Assembly (NCBI RefSeq): GCF_004799345.1
Contig: NZ_SSMC01000001.1
Location: 496,001 to 560,000 of the forward strand
Direction: 5' to 3'
Length of the DNA stretch: 64,000 bases
Source of the DNA: Robertkochia marina
Lineage (GTDB): Bacteria > Bacteroidota > Bacteroidia > Flavobacteriales > Flavobacteriaceae
This document shows, in pieces, positions 1 through 7,949 of the stretch (the stretch's first letter is position 1; every line of letters begins with the position of its first letter). The notes under the pieces are model-generated. The model was not told the origin of the DNA. It saw only the letters and a program-made list of their open reading frames with translations, and searched no databases. Both the position numbers and the translations under genes were made by a program.

Positions 1-711
1 AACATAGGAATCATTTAAGGTTAAGGTTTTGGCAATAGCCTTTTCAAAATCGTGAGTATGTGTCTTTTCTTTCAGGGCATGTACACTGCCCCTGAAGTGA
101 ATACGGCCTTCCAGCAGGAAAATGATCTCATCTGCCATTTCCTCAACAAAACTCATGATATGAGAGGTGATCAGGATGGTCTTCCCGGCTTCCCGCTCAT
201 GACGTATCAATCTTTTCAACTTCAACAGCGCCACCGGATCAAGTCCGGAAGTCGGTTCATCCAAAATAATCAGCGGACTGTCAAACATCAGGGTAAGCAC
301 GAGGTTCACTTTTTGGCGGGTACCTCCGGAGAGCGTATTAAGCTTTTTATCGAGGAAGGGCTGAAGCCCGAACCATTCGATCAATTGCCCGGTGTCGGGA
401 GTGCTGTTTCGAAGATCCTGAATCATTCTGATGATTTCCTTTACCGTAAGGTTGGCGGGAAAGTTTGCGATCTGCGGAAGGTACCCGATGTCTTGCCTGT
501 ATACAGGACTTTTCGAAACATTATTACCGTTCACGGTAATCTCTCCCTTATTGGGGATCACCATACCCAAAATAGCTTTTATCAGGGTAGTTTTACCACT
601 CCCGTTAGGCCCTAAAATGGCATAGACACCGGGTTGATCAACTTTCAAATCAATCCCTTTTAGTACCTCGTTCTTTCCAAAACGCTTATATAACTGCTCT
701 ACTGCTATCAT
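1..711 (-). CDS. nosF: NosF, ABC transporter ATP-binding protein of the nos cluster (partial, C-terminus off window)
   Basis: ATPase of the NosDFY system, which acts at the inner membrane and is needed to mature the copper sites of N2O reductase. The minus frame opens with ATG at 711 and stays open to base 1, giving 237 codons. Visible are Walker A GPNGSGKTT (about residues 34-42), the ABC signature LSGGTRQK and Walker B LIILDEP followed by the D-loop SGLDP. The ATG overlaps the nosD stop in an ATGA arrangement, so the two are probably translationally coupled. The permease nosY would be expected just beyond the left edge. A generic ABC-2 ATPase is the alternative, but position directly after nosD makes NosF very likely. 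Confidence 0.9.
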   Translation of the reverse strand, partial: MIAVEQLYKRFGKNEVLKGIDLKVDQPGVYAILGPNGSGKTTLIKAILGMVIPNKGEITVNGNNVSKSPVYRQDIGYLPQIANFPANLTVKEIIRMIQDLRNSTPDTGQLIEWFGLQPFLDKKLNTLSGGTRQKVNLVLTLMFDSPLIILDEPTSGLDPVALLKLKRLIRHEREAGKTILITSHIMSFVEEMADEIIFLLEGRIHFRGSVHALKEKTHTHDFEKAIAKTLTLNDSYV

Positions 712-1946
712 TTTCTTCTTTTAATTAAGGGGGTGGCATCCACCAAGGCATCAGGGGTAAAAACAGGGGATACCTTTTCGGAAAAATCGATCATATCAAC
801 GAAGAGGCTTCTCAGCAGCACCAGGGTCTCCGGGGTACGGTTAACCACATAGGAAAACAATTTGACCGGACGGTAAGGCACATCGCCCACACCATCTTTA
901 TTCAAGTCATACCCGGTATATTCACTCCAGTAATTGCCGTGAAAAGTATTGTCGTTCATGCTGTTATTGTAGGATACATCAAAGGAGTTGCTCAGAAAGT
1001 TATTCCGGGTGAAGATATTGGTATAACATGCCCCCAGCACTTTTACTGCCCACCCGTTACTTATAAAGTCATTGCTATCGTAATGAACCCGGTTTGAACC
1101 CTCTATATTGATGCCTACCGTATTTTGTTCAAAAACATTCCCCTTTATTTCAGAATCGTTGATCTCCTTGAGCAACAATCCAAAAGAAGCGGTACCCCAG
1201 TTCTTCAGGAAATGGTTATCAAACATTTTGATATGTTTGGAGAACATCACGGCTACACCTGCCCCATTGTCCTTGAAAACATTGTTGATATAGGTATCGT
1301 TATTGGAGAACATAAAATGCAGGCCATACCGGAGGTTCCCCTTACTGGTGTTATCCTTGATCAGGATATGATCAGAGAACTCGAGGTAGATGCCATCTCT
1401 TACCCCCTCTACGGAATTATCCAGAACTTTTACCTCATGGGAATACCAGAGATGGATACCATTGCCGGAACTGTATTCATCGGTGGCATCACCGGTAATC
1501 TTGTTTCCGGAAATAATGCCTTTATTACTTTTCTCTAAAAAAATACCGAAGAATAGCTTTTCGAAGACCATATTCTTTATCAGAAAGTTCTCACAACGAA
1601 CCATTCGAATGGCAGCATGATCGCTGGTATAGCTGGTACCTACATTTCTTATGAGCAACCCTTCAATATGCACATTATCGGCGACCACTCTGATGATTTC
1701 TCCCTGATCTTCCCCATCGATCACCGGAAGGCCTTCGCCCATCAGGGTCACCGGTTTATCGATCAGCAGGTTATACTCCTTATACACCCCCGCTCTCACA
1801 AGAATGGTATCTCCTGCTGCGGCCTGCTCCAGGGCTGCTTTCACGGAATATACCGGGCCATCGGGGCTCACGATAAGGGTGCCTGCCGTTACCGGAATAC
1901 CCAGCAGCAAGAAAATGAAGGCAATATATCTCTGGAGTAAGATCAT
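708..1946 (-). CDS. nosD: NosD, periplasmic beta-helix protein for nitrous oxide reductase maturation
   Basis: Periplasmic partner of the NosFY transporter, required for CuZ assembly in NosZ; the transported sulfur or other species is known only by inference for the family. The protein (412 residues from the ATG at 1946) begins with a Sec signal peptide (hydrophobic stretch IAFIFLLLGIPVTA) and then has repeated right-handed beta-helix (PbH1/CASH) turns rich in N, G and D, with short motifs such as IKDNTS, YINNVF and IKGNVFEQN. The frame is open further upstream to a TTG at 1973, but that would overlap nosL by 26 bases; the ATG at 1946 lies 1 base after the nosL stop and gives a cleaner signal peptide. 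C-terminus ends in a basic KRRK. Confidence 0.93.
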   Translation of the reverse strand: MILLQRYIAFIFLLLGIPVTAGTLIVSPDGPVYSVKAALEQAAAGDTILVRAGVYKEYNLLIDKPVTLMGEGLPVIDGEDQGEIIRVVADNVHIEGLLIRNVGTSYTSDHAAIRMVRCENFLIKNMVFEKLFFGIFLEKSNKGIISGNKITGDATDEYSSGNGIHLWYSHEVKVLDNSVEGVRDGIYLEFSDHILIKDNTSKGNLRYGLHFMFSNNDTYINNVFKDNGAGVAVMFSKHIKMFDNHFLKNWGTASFGLLLKEINDSEIKGNVFEQNTVGINIEGSNRVHYDSNDFISNGWAVKVLGACYTNIFTRNNFLSNSFDVSYNNSMNDNTFHGNYWSEYTGYDLNKDGVGDVPYRPVKLFSYVVNRTPETLVLLRSLFVDMIDFSEKVSPVFTPDALVDATPLIKRRK

Positions 1947-1947
1947 T

Positions 1948-2424
1948 TTAATATGATTTAGGTTCAGGACCAACAGGGTGGAGTTGCTTTTCTAACAATT
2001 CTTCCCAGGAAAACAGGGTTCCCTGCTTTTTTTCCTGAAGTTCTTTTGCCTTTTCTGCAGATTGGAAGGCCGTCAGGTTCGCACCCATCGGGCTGGGCAT
2101 ATTCTCACTGATAAGGAATACGGAGTGTTCAACCCCAACCAAAGATTCGGGTGCTTCATAGACGTTGGTAAGGTATTGATCTCCATCTTTTAATTCAGAT
2201 TCCTTAAGGTAGTGGATCAGGCATTCCAGGGCATCGAAGGTATAGATCTTTCCCTTCCCTGTTATTAATTCGGCCCCGTGAATCTTATCTACTATGGTCA
2301 TTTTACAATAGTGGCATCCGTCAGAGCCGTAGTTTATTGGTCTTGGCTCACCCCTGGAGCAACCCCACAAAACGAACAGCATTGCAATAGACAAAAACGA
2401 ATATGCGATACGTAATCCTGACAT
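1948..2424 (-). CDS. nosL: NosL, copper-binding lipoprotein chaperone
   Basis: Outer- or inner-membrane-anchored periplasmic copper(I) chaperone that delivers copper to apo-NosZ. The 158-residue product has a lipoprotein signal ending in LWGC (lipidated Cys22), followed by the family motif CHYCKM with Cys37, Cys40 and Met42, the likely Cu(I) ligands. The rest matches the NosL fold in length and in the phrase YTFDALECL. It sits between a conserved membrane protein (7-base gap) and nosD (1-base gap), in one transcription unit. Confidence 0.93.
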   Translation of the reverse strand: MSGLRIAYSFLSIAMLFVLWGCSRGEPRPINYGSDGCHYCKMTIVDKIHGAELITGKGKIYTFDALECLIHYLKESELKDGDQYLTNVYEAPESLVGVEHSVFLISENMPSPMGANLTAFQSAEKAKELQEKKQGTLFSWEELLEKQLHPVGPEPKSY

Positions 2425-2431
2425 GATCTAT

Positions 2432-3043
2432 TTAGTTTTGATATTCTTTTTTTCTTCCCACCAGGTAGGCAAAGAAGGTAAGCACCATGCCAAACCCCAT
2501 GAGGTACCCCCCTAAACGCGGGTAGGAATAGGCGTCAAAATTCAAAAGTTGTTTATGCCCTAACAATGGCGGCTTGTACGACATCGGGGTTCCGTCTGGA
2601 TTCTGGAGCTTCATGATTGCATTCGGATCGAGGTTAGTGCCGTAGTCGATCATCCAGGCATTAAAATCGTACATTCCTAAAACCCCTAAAACCGTCATGA
2701 GGATAAGCCAACCCAGGAACCATCTGGCCCCTATTTTACCCAATAATCCGAAGACTCCGAGAAGAAAACCGAGCAATGCCATCCCTCCAATCACCAGGGG
2801 AAAAACGGAGAATTCCCACATATCTTCCGGTTTTGGCAGGGTTTTCATCCCGATATAATGGTTGAGCCCGTCAATATTCTGAAGATCGAACTCACTTTGC
2901 CCTTCCAGTCCGTTTATGAAGATATTAATCCCAAGAGGTTCCGGATATTGGGGTGCCCCCAACATGATATTCCATAACGGAAACTGAAACAACCCCAGGA
3001 GAAGCAAGGCTCCCAGCATCATTAGCAAACTCGCTTTTTTCAT
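2432..3043 (-). CDS. Conserved membrane protein of the nos cluster, function unknown
   Basis: A 203-residue protein with about four predicted transmembrane stretches: residues 5-25 (LLMMLGALLLLGLFQF), about 80-103 (VFPLVIGGMALLGFLLGVFG), about 107-125, and near the C-terminus (GYLMGFGMVLTFFAYLVG). A soluble loop between the first two carries the phrase NGLEGQSEFDLQNIDGLNHYIGM. The gene lies between nosZ and nosL with short spacing to nosL, so a role in copper insertion or electron transfer to NosZ is likely by position, but nothing in the sequence proves it. I do not recognise a named family; similar small membrane proteins are known beside clade II nosZ genes. Confidence 0.8.
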   Translation of the reverse strand: MKKASLLMMLGALLLLGLFQFPLWNIMLGAPQYPEPLGINIFINGLEGQSEFDLQNIDGLNHYIGMKTLPKPEDMWEFSVFPLVIGGMALLGFLLGVFGLLGKIGARWFLGWLILMTVLGVLGMYDFNAWMIDYGTNLDPNAIMKLQNPDGTPMSYKPPLLGHKQLLNFDAYSYPRLGGYLMGFGMVLTFFAYLVGRKKEYQN

Positions 3044-3065
3044 GGTATCCTGTATTATCAGATTC

Positions 3066-3112
3066 TAAATAAAAAGCAGGTGACGGAGCGGGAAGCCACT
3101 ATCGCCACCTGC
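3066..3112 (-). terminator. Hairpin with T-tract directly after nosZ (terminator or attenuator)
   Basis: On the minus strand the arms GCAGGTG (3112-3106) and CACCTGC (3082-3076) form a perfect 7-bp stem and are followed by TTTTTATTT. It lies between the nosZ stop (3129) and the next gene of the same cluster (starting 3043), so it would reduce expression of the accessory genes relative to nosZ rather than end the operon. Confidence 0.65.
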
Positions 3113-3128
3113 GCAACTTTACACAATA

Positions 3129-5096
3129 CTATTCTCCCACAGACCACTTGAGTTCTACCTTAGAACCCGCCGGGGATACCCTTACGTATCCCTGCATTTC
3201 CTGGTGTAGTGCAGAACAAAAATCCGTGCAATAAAATGGCCAGACTCCGGGTTTCTTTGGCTCCCAGACCGTTGTTTTGGTCTGTCCCGGCATGACCAGA
3301 ATCTCAGAAGTATTCTGTCCGATCATACTGAATCCGTGGGGCACATCAAAGTCTTGTTCGAGATTGGTAATATGAAAATACACCTTGTCTCCCACTTTAA
3401 TCCCCTCGATGTTATCAGGAGTAAAGTGACTTCTTATGGTAGACATATATACGTGCACCTCTTTACCATTTCTTTCCACCTTAGCGCCTTCAGGGCCGAT
3501 AGCAGCATAGGGGTGCTTGTTCTCATCTAAGCGGTAGATCTTGCGCGATTTAGGCGCCAGCAATTCTGCCGGACATCCTGCCGCATAATGTGGTTCTCCG
3601 TGGGTAGGGAAGTCATAGATGAGCTCCATTTTTTCACCTGAAATATCATAGATCTGGGCAGAGTGCTCCATCTCCGGGCCGGTAGGCAAGTATCGGTCCT
3701 TGGTGATCTTGTTCATGGCCACCAGGTAGTTACCAAAGGGCTTTCTTGAATTCCCCCCGGGAATCATCAAGTGTCCTACAGAGTAGAAGGTGGGTTTTCG
3801 GTCTACCACCTCCCATGATCCCAACTTCCATTTAACCACCTCAGAGGAGATGAAGAAGGTGGTATAGGCATTACCATCACTGTCAAACTCGGTATGCAGG
3901 GGTCCGAGACCTCCACTTTTCACCGTACCGGCCAATACTTCTTCAAAATTCAGGATCGGAATACCATAGGCATCCCCGTCAAATTTTTCATTTTCTATGG
4001 CTGCAATCATCTTATCAAAAGAGTGTACGGTGATATCGGCTGAAAGCTTTCCTGATCCAATAATGTACTGTCCGCTTGGGTCTACGTCACAGCCGTGAGG
4101 CGATTTTGGCGTTGGCAGCAGGTATACGGCACCGGGAATCTCAGTAGGATCTACCGTGAGTACCTCATCTATCATGGTTGATGTGGCCATGTGAGTAGAT
4201 TCATCATAGACATTATGAGCGTATTCGGCGGGCACCATCTTTCCGCCTCCATTGGCGATATACTCTTCTATTTTCTTCCAATTAATGGCTGCGATAAAAT
4301 CCTTGTCGTTCTGGGAGGCGTTTACCTCCAGTAGCGAGCTGGCCTCTTCGGTATTATAGGTACTAAAGAAGAACCATCCATGAGATTTTCCACGTCCGGG
4401 GTGCGACAGGTCATAATTAAACCCGGGCATGATTACCTGGAATTTGATTTCCATATGTCCGTGTTCCGGCTCTACCCCGATAAAGGTAAGGGCTCCTTTA
4501 AAGTTTCCTTTGTATTCATTAATAGGCATATCGCGTTGAGGTACCGGTACCGAAAACCGGGTTCCGGCCACCACATACTCGGTATTTTCCGTTATAAATG
4601 ACGAACTGTGGTTACCCGCACTGTTGGGTATTTCAATGATCTCTTCAGTTTCGAAGGTTGCCAGACTTACCCTGGCAATCCGGGGAGTATTATTACCGTT
4701 TACAAATACCCAGCGCCCGTCAAGTTCTCCATTGGTCTGTGAAATATCAGGATGGTGAAGGTCATCCCAGGGAATGAATCCGTGAGAGGTGTTCAACAAA
4801 GGTTTGGTTTCTTCAGAATACCCGTATCCTGAGGTAGGAAATTGAGAAAATACAGGAATCTCCTTGAACATTCTTCCTGAGGGCAAACCGTAAACCGTTA
4901 AATTTCCGCTGTAACCTCCTGAAAGAAAAGCATAATAATCATCTTTTTCTCCCGGAGCTACGTATACCTTTTCGGCAGCGCTGGAATTCAGGGCTCCGTT
5001 GGCTCCTTCTTTACTTCCCTGATTTCCGCAACCGGAGAATAAGAGTAAAGAAAACACCCCTAAAAAGGCTAATCTATTGAAGTTTTTAAATTGCAT
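3129..5096 (-). CDS. nosZ: NosZ, nitrous oxide reductase, clade II type, lipoprotein signal
   Basis: Reduces N2O to N2 in the periplasm. The 655-residue protein has an N-terminal beta-propeller that carries the CuZ site, with His-containing motifs DLHHPD, PHGCDVDP, LHTEFD and GEPHYA. The C-terminal cupredoxin domain carries the binuclear CuA motif C-x3-C-x3-H-x2-M, here Cys623, Cys627, His631 and Met634 inside YCTDFCSALHQEM. Instead of the Tat signal of clade I enzymes there is a Sec lipoprotein signal (LLLFSGC, Cys23), which marks it as clade II and suggests membrane anchoring. It follows a FAS1 lipoprotein gene by 43 bases. Full family length, no missing copper ligand seen. Confidence 0.97.
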   Translation of the reverse strand: MQFKNFNRLAFLGVFSLLLFSGCGNQGSKEGANGALNSSAAEKVYVAPGEKDDYYAFLSGGYSGNLTVYGLPSGRMFKEIPVFSQFPTSGYGYSEETKPLLNTSHGFIPWDDLHHPDISQTNGELDGRWVFVNGNNTPRIARVSLATFETEEIIEIPNSAGNHSSSFITENTEYVVAGTRFSVPVPQRDMPINEYKGNFKGALTFIGVEPEHGHMEIKFQVIMPGFNYDLSHPGRGKSHGWFFFSTYNTEEASSLLEVNASQNDKDFIAAINWKKIEEYIANGGGKMVPAEYAHNVYDESTHMATSTMIDEVLTVDPTEIPGAVYLLPTPKSPHGCDVDPSGQYIIGSGKLSADITVHSFDKMIAAIENEKFDGDAYGIPILNFEEVLAGTVKSGGLGPLHTEFDSDGNAYTTFFISSEVVKWKLGSWEVVDRKPTFYSVGHLMIPGGNSRKPFGNYLVAMNKITKDRYLPTGPEMEHSAQIYDISGEKMELIYDFPTHGEPHYAAGCPAELLAPKSRKIYRLDENKHPYAAIGPEGAKVERNGKEVHVYMSTIRSHFTPDNIEGIKVGDKVYFHITNLEQDFDVPHGFSMIGQNTSEILVMPGQTKTTVWEPKKPGVWPFYCTDFCSALHQEMQGYVRVSPAGSKVELKWSVGE

Positions 5097-5139
5097 AGGT
5101 TGTTGTTTTTAATGTAATACGTTGAACTATTGATAGTGA

Positions 5140-5724
5140 CTATTCAGAGGGAGGAAGCATGACTTTGTCTACAACATGCACGATTCCATTCCCGGCCGGT
5201 ACGCTGGCTATAATCTTCGCCCCGCCAACATAAACGTCGTCACCCTTTACTTCTACCGGTGCCGATTGGTCGTTGGCCTGTCCTACCTTTTTGAATTTCT
5301 TAAGAAAGTCTTTGGTGTAGTTTCCCGGAGTTACATGGTACTTCAGAATGTTTGCCAGCGCATCTTTATTTTCAGGTTTTAAAAGGTCATTAAGCGCCTC
5401 TTCAGGAAGGGCTTCAAAGGCCTCATCTGTAGGAGCAAAAACCATAAGTGGTCCTGCATTGACCAGCGCATTTTCCAGGTCGGCAGCCTGAACGGCTTTA
5501 ACCAGGATGGTGTGATCTTCAGAGCCCAGCGCAATCTGCAATACGTTAGGCTTGCCTACATCGCCCTCGATAAAGGCTTGTCCCTGTTCTTTACTATACT
5601 GGTCGGTGGTAGCTGCATTATTACCAGGGGCCTCAGTTGTACCCGAACTACTCTGTTTACAGCCAACCATGACAAAAAGTACCAGTAGGGCCATTTTGAA
5701 AATTAATTGGTGGAATGGTTTCAT
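5140..5724 (-). CDS. FAS1 (fasciclin) domain lipoprotein in the nos cluster
   Basis: A 194-residue lipoprotein (signal ending MVGC, Cys22) with a polar linker and one FAS1 domain. The family signatures are present: LVKAVQAADLENAL, GPLMVFAPTDEAFEALP near residue 90, LKYHV, and the C-terminal GNGIVHVVDKVMLP. FAS1 domains mediate adhesion or protein-protein contacts. Its position between cytochrome c and nosZ, with 21- and 43-base gaps, suggests it is co-expressed and may help hold the periplasmic electron transfer partners together; that is inference. Confidence 0.9.
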   Translation of the reverse strand: MKPFHQLIFKMALLVLFVMVGCKQSSSGTTEAPGNNAATTDQYSKEQGQAFIEGDVGKPNVLQIALGSEDHTILVKAVQAADLENALVNAGPLMVFAPTDEAFEALPEEALNDLLKPENKDALANILKYHVTPGNYTKDFLKKFKKVGQANDQSAPVEVKGDDVYVGGAKIIASVPAGNGIVHVVDKVMLPPSE

Positions 5725-5745
5725 AGGATTGTGTTTTATTGATAA

Positions 5746-6261
5746 TTATTCTAATGTTCTGAAGTATTCCAGGATATCCCGGGCCTGCTCTTCGGTTATG
5801 TTTTGGTTAGCCATGGCGGCCCCGTTAAACTCCACCAACAGATCTTTGGCACAACGGTCCTGCTCGACCATCAGTTGCGGATCAAGGATCATATTCATGA
5901 TCCACTCGGGACTTCTTCTCTTCATGATCCCTTTAGGAGAGGGACCAATGAACCTTCGTTCTACCTTGTGGCAGGCTGTACAATTGGTTTTAAACAGAGC
6001 GGCACCCCTATCCACCATAGCCTGATCGATCGCGGGATCAAGGGTGATATTCTCAATGGGGCCAACTCCTTTTTCATCAAGAGTAATACGTTGGGATGCG
6101 GGTACCTCATCAGATTGTGTGGCTTGTTCCTTAAGAACTTCCTTTTTTTCCGTTTGGGGGGTGGCGTATTCAAAACCCTCCTTTTTTTTCTCTTCCTTAC
6201 CCCCGCAGGCCATTAATAAAAGGCCGAACAGTAGTAAAATGATATGGCTGATTTTCTTCAT
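5746..6261 (-). CDS. Class I c-type cytochrome lipoprotein, probable electron donor to NosZ
   Basis: The 171-residue product has a lipoprotein signal (LLLMACGG, Cys19), a charged Lys/Glu linker, and one C-terminal cytochrome c domain with the haem motif CTACH (Cys94, Cys97, His98) and a likely distal ligand Met150 in GAAMANQNI. Monohaem lipoproteins of this type occur in clade II nos clusters and probably pass electrons to the CuA site of NosZ. It is the first gene of the minus-strand unit, 151 bases from the divergent Rrf2 regulator. Confidence 0.92.
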   Translation of the reverse strand: MKKISHIILLLFGLLLMACGGKEEKKKEGFEYATPQTEKKEVLKEQATQSDEVPASQRITLDEKGVGPIENITLDPAIDQAMVDRGAALFKTNCTACHKVERRFIGPSPKGIMKRRSPEWIMNMILDPQLMVEQDRCAKDLLVEFNGAAMANQNITEEQARDILEYFRTLE

Positions 6262-6304
6262 GGTTTTTGAAATTATATTTTAGACTTATATTGTAAATAC
6301 ATCT

Positions 6305-6312
6305 CAAATTTA
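6305..6312 (-). promoter_or_regulatory. Candidate -7 promoter element of the nos operon
   Basis: On the minus strand this reads TAAATTTG, an exact match to the Bacteroidota -7 consensus TAnnTTTG, 43 bases before the cytochrome c start codon. A TTTG (6331-6328) lies 15 bases further upstream, shorter than the usual 19-21 base spacing, so the -33 element is uncertain. Confidence 0.5.
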
Positions 6313-6337
6313 GGTAGGGGGTGTTATCAAAAACGAT

Positions 6338-6366
6338 GACATTTATCATAATTGGATAAAAATGTC
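6338..6366. promoter_or_regulatory. Operator-like inverted repeat between the nos operon and the Rrf2 gene
   Basis: Arms GACATTTATC and GATAAAAATGTC form an imperfect inverted repeat (perfect outer GACATTT/AAATGTC) centred between the two divergent genes. It is a plausible binding site for the adjacent Rrf2 regulator, inferred from position only. A similar sequence sits at 49802-49825. Confidence 0.4.
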
Positions 6367-6412
6367 CAATTTAATTTTATAACACTCCTTAAAACCAATA
6401 AATCAGCATCCT

Positions 6413-6847
6413 ATGTTTTCAAAAGCCTGTGAATACGGAATAAAAGCCACCATCTTTATTGTCTCTAATTCCTCAGAAGGAAAGGCGGTTAGTTTAAAGG
6501 AAATAGCAGATCATATCAATTCACCCTCGGCCTTTACTTCCAAGATTCTTCAGAAACTTGTAAAGCAAAAACTCATTAAATCTACCCGAGGTACCAATGG
6601 AGGTTTCCACGTACCGGAAAATGCACTGAAAAATTTTACCCTGGCCCGGATAGTTACCGCCATTGACGGGGATTCCATTTACAAGGGTTGCGGACTAGGA
6701 CTTGAAGAGTGTGACGAGAGCAGACCTTGTCCCCTTCATCACCGTTTTAAGTCTGTTAGGGATAACCTACAGCACCTTTTGGAAACTACAAGTTTAGAAG
6801 ACCTGGCTAAAGATCTAAAAAAAGGAAATGTTTTTTTAAAACTGTAA
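6413..6847 (+). CDS. Rrf2-family Fe-S transcriptional regulator, divergent from nos
   Basis: A 144-residue winged-helix protein of the Rrf2 family: N-terminal ACEYGIKATIFI, the recognition helix region PSAFTSKILQKLVKQKLIKS, and the wing TRGTNGGF. Three cysteines, Cys93, Cys100 and Cys106 in GCGLGLEEC and RPCPLHH, match the cluster-binding pattern of NsrR/IscR-like members (here C-x6-C-x5-C), so it likely senses NO, O2 or Fe-S status. Divergent orientation and the shared 151-base promoter region make it the probable regulator of the nos cluster; whether it represses or activates cannot be read from the sequence. Confidence 0.9.
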   Translation: MFSKACEYGIKATIFIVSNSSEGKAVSLKEIADHINSPSAFTSKILQKLVKQKLIKSTRGTNGGFHVPENALKNFTLARIVTAIDGDSIYKGCGLGLEECDESRPCPLHHRFKSVRDNLQHLLETTSLEDLAKDLKKGNVFLKL

Positions 6848-6965
6848 TTCGCTAAAGAAATGATTTCTCCTCCTACGAATTGTACTTTCTCGCCATTACG
6901 TGGTCATAAAACACCCTCCAAAACCGGCACGGGTAATTTTTATATCTTTAAATAAAATACCACCT

Positions 6966-7442
6966 ATGAAAACAATTGCATTTCTTCTTTTCAGTATAAT
7001 CGCAATTACAGGCTATTCACAGGATTCAGATTATTCTGTAGCCTCTTATAAAGATGAGGGCACCAAGGCACCCAACACCCATTATATAGGGGAAGCCTGG
7101 CTGAACAGATTAACAGAAGAGAGTGATCATTTAGGTTATGAGATCACCAAAGCCACTTTCAAGGCCAATTCGACCCTTGACTGGCATCAACACTCATCTC
7201 CTCAGGTGATCATTGTGGTAGAGGGAGAAGGGTATTACCAGGAAAGAGGAAAAGAGCCTATTCGTATGAAAGCCGGTGATGTGATAAAATGTCCTGAAAA
7301 TACCGAACACTGGCATGCCTCTTCTAAAGAAAGTGATGTGACCTACCTGGCACTCTATGGAGGTACTACCCCGACTACATGGACCGAGGTGTTAAGCCAG
7401 GAAGATTACGACCGGGTTGCGGAACAACTCAAGGTAGATTGA
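6966..7442 (+). CDS. Secreted cupin-domain protein
   Basis: A 158-residue protein with a signal peptide (MKTIAFLLFSIIAITGYSQ) and one cupin barrel. The metal-site motifs are visible: WHQHSSPQ with later EGEGYYQE for motif 1, and the second motif around PENTEHWHAS. An open frame runs upstream to 6900, but the ATG at 6966 gives a clean signal peptide. Substrate is unknown; small secreted cupins can be isomerases, dioxygenases or sugar-binding proteins. It is a single gene with no operon partner. Confidence 0.85.
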   Translation: MKTIAFLLFSIIAITGYSQDSDYSVASYKDEGTKAPNTHYIGEAWLNRLTEESDHLGYEITKATFKANSTLDWHQHSSPQVIIVVEGEGYYQERGKEPIRMKAGDVIKCPENTEHWHASSKESDVTYLALYGGTTPTTWTEVLSQEDYDRVAEQLKVD

Positions 7443-7460
7443 AACCAGAGGTAACCGTAA

Positions 7461-7805
7461 CTATTTATCCGACCACACCGCCAATTCATTACCTGCAGGG
7501 TCTTTGAAGTGAAACCTGCGACCTCCGGGAAAAGAGAAAATGGGAACTGATATTTTACCCCCATGCTCCACGATGCGCTTGCTTACTTCCGGCAGATCCT
7601 CATGGTAAAGCACTACCAGGGTTCCATTAACCACGGGGCTGGTTGACTTCTCAAAACCCCCTGCCAGTCCGCTGGCAGCAAAGGCCGTATACCCCTCTCC
7701 GTAATCGGTGAATTCCCAGCCAAAACAGCCGCTATAGAACGCCTTGACCGCTTCCAGGTCAGCAGCTTTGAATTCAATATAGTCTATATGATTGTTCGTA
7801 CTCAT
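7461..7805 (-). CDS. VOC-family (glyoxalase/bleomycin-resistance fold) protein
   Basis: A 114-residue protein with the vicinal oxygen chelate fold: N-terminal IDYIEFKAADLEAVKAFYSGCFGWEF, and the C-terminal phrase FKDPAGNELAVWSDK that is typical of the family. The length corresponds to one VOC monomer with two beta-alpha-beta-beta-beta modules. Members act as lyases, dioxygenases or antibiotic-binding proteins; the substrate cannot be assigned here. It is convergent with the cupin gene, 18 bases apart. Confidence 0.87.
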   Translation of the reverse strand: MSTNNHIDYIEFKAADLEAVKAFYSGCFGWEFTDYGEGYTAFAASGLAGGFEKSTSPVVNGTLVVLYHEDLPEVSKRIVEHGGKISVPIFSFPGGRRFHFKDPAGNELAVWSDK

Positions 7806-7949
7806 ACCACTAAGGTACTCTATTAGTCACAATAATATACAGGAGAAAGAAACACTTGTCATTCATCAGTACTCGAATTCAAAAATTATTACAATAGGTC
7901 TTTATGTACTATCTTGAGGCAAAATTCAGTTATTCGTAATCCAATTCAT

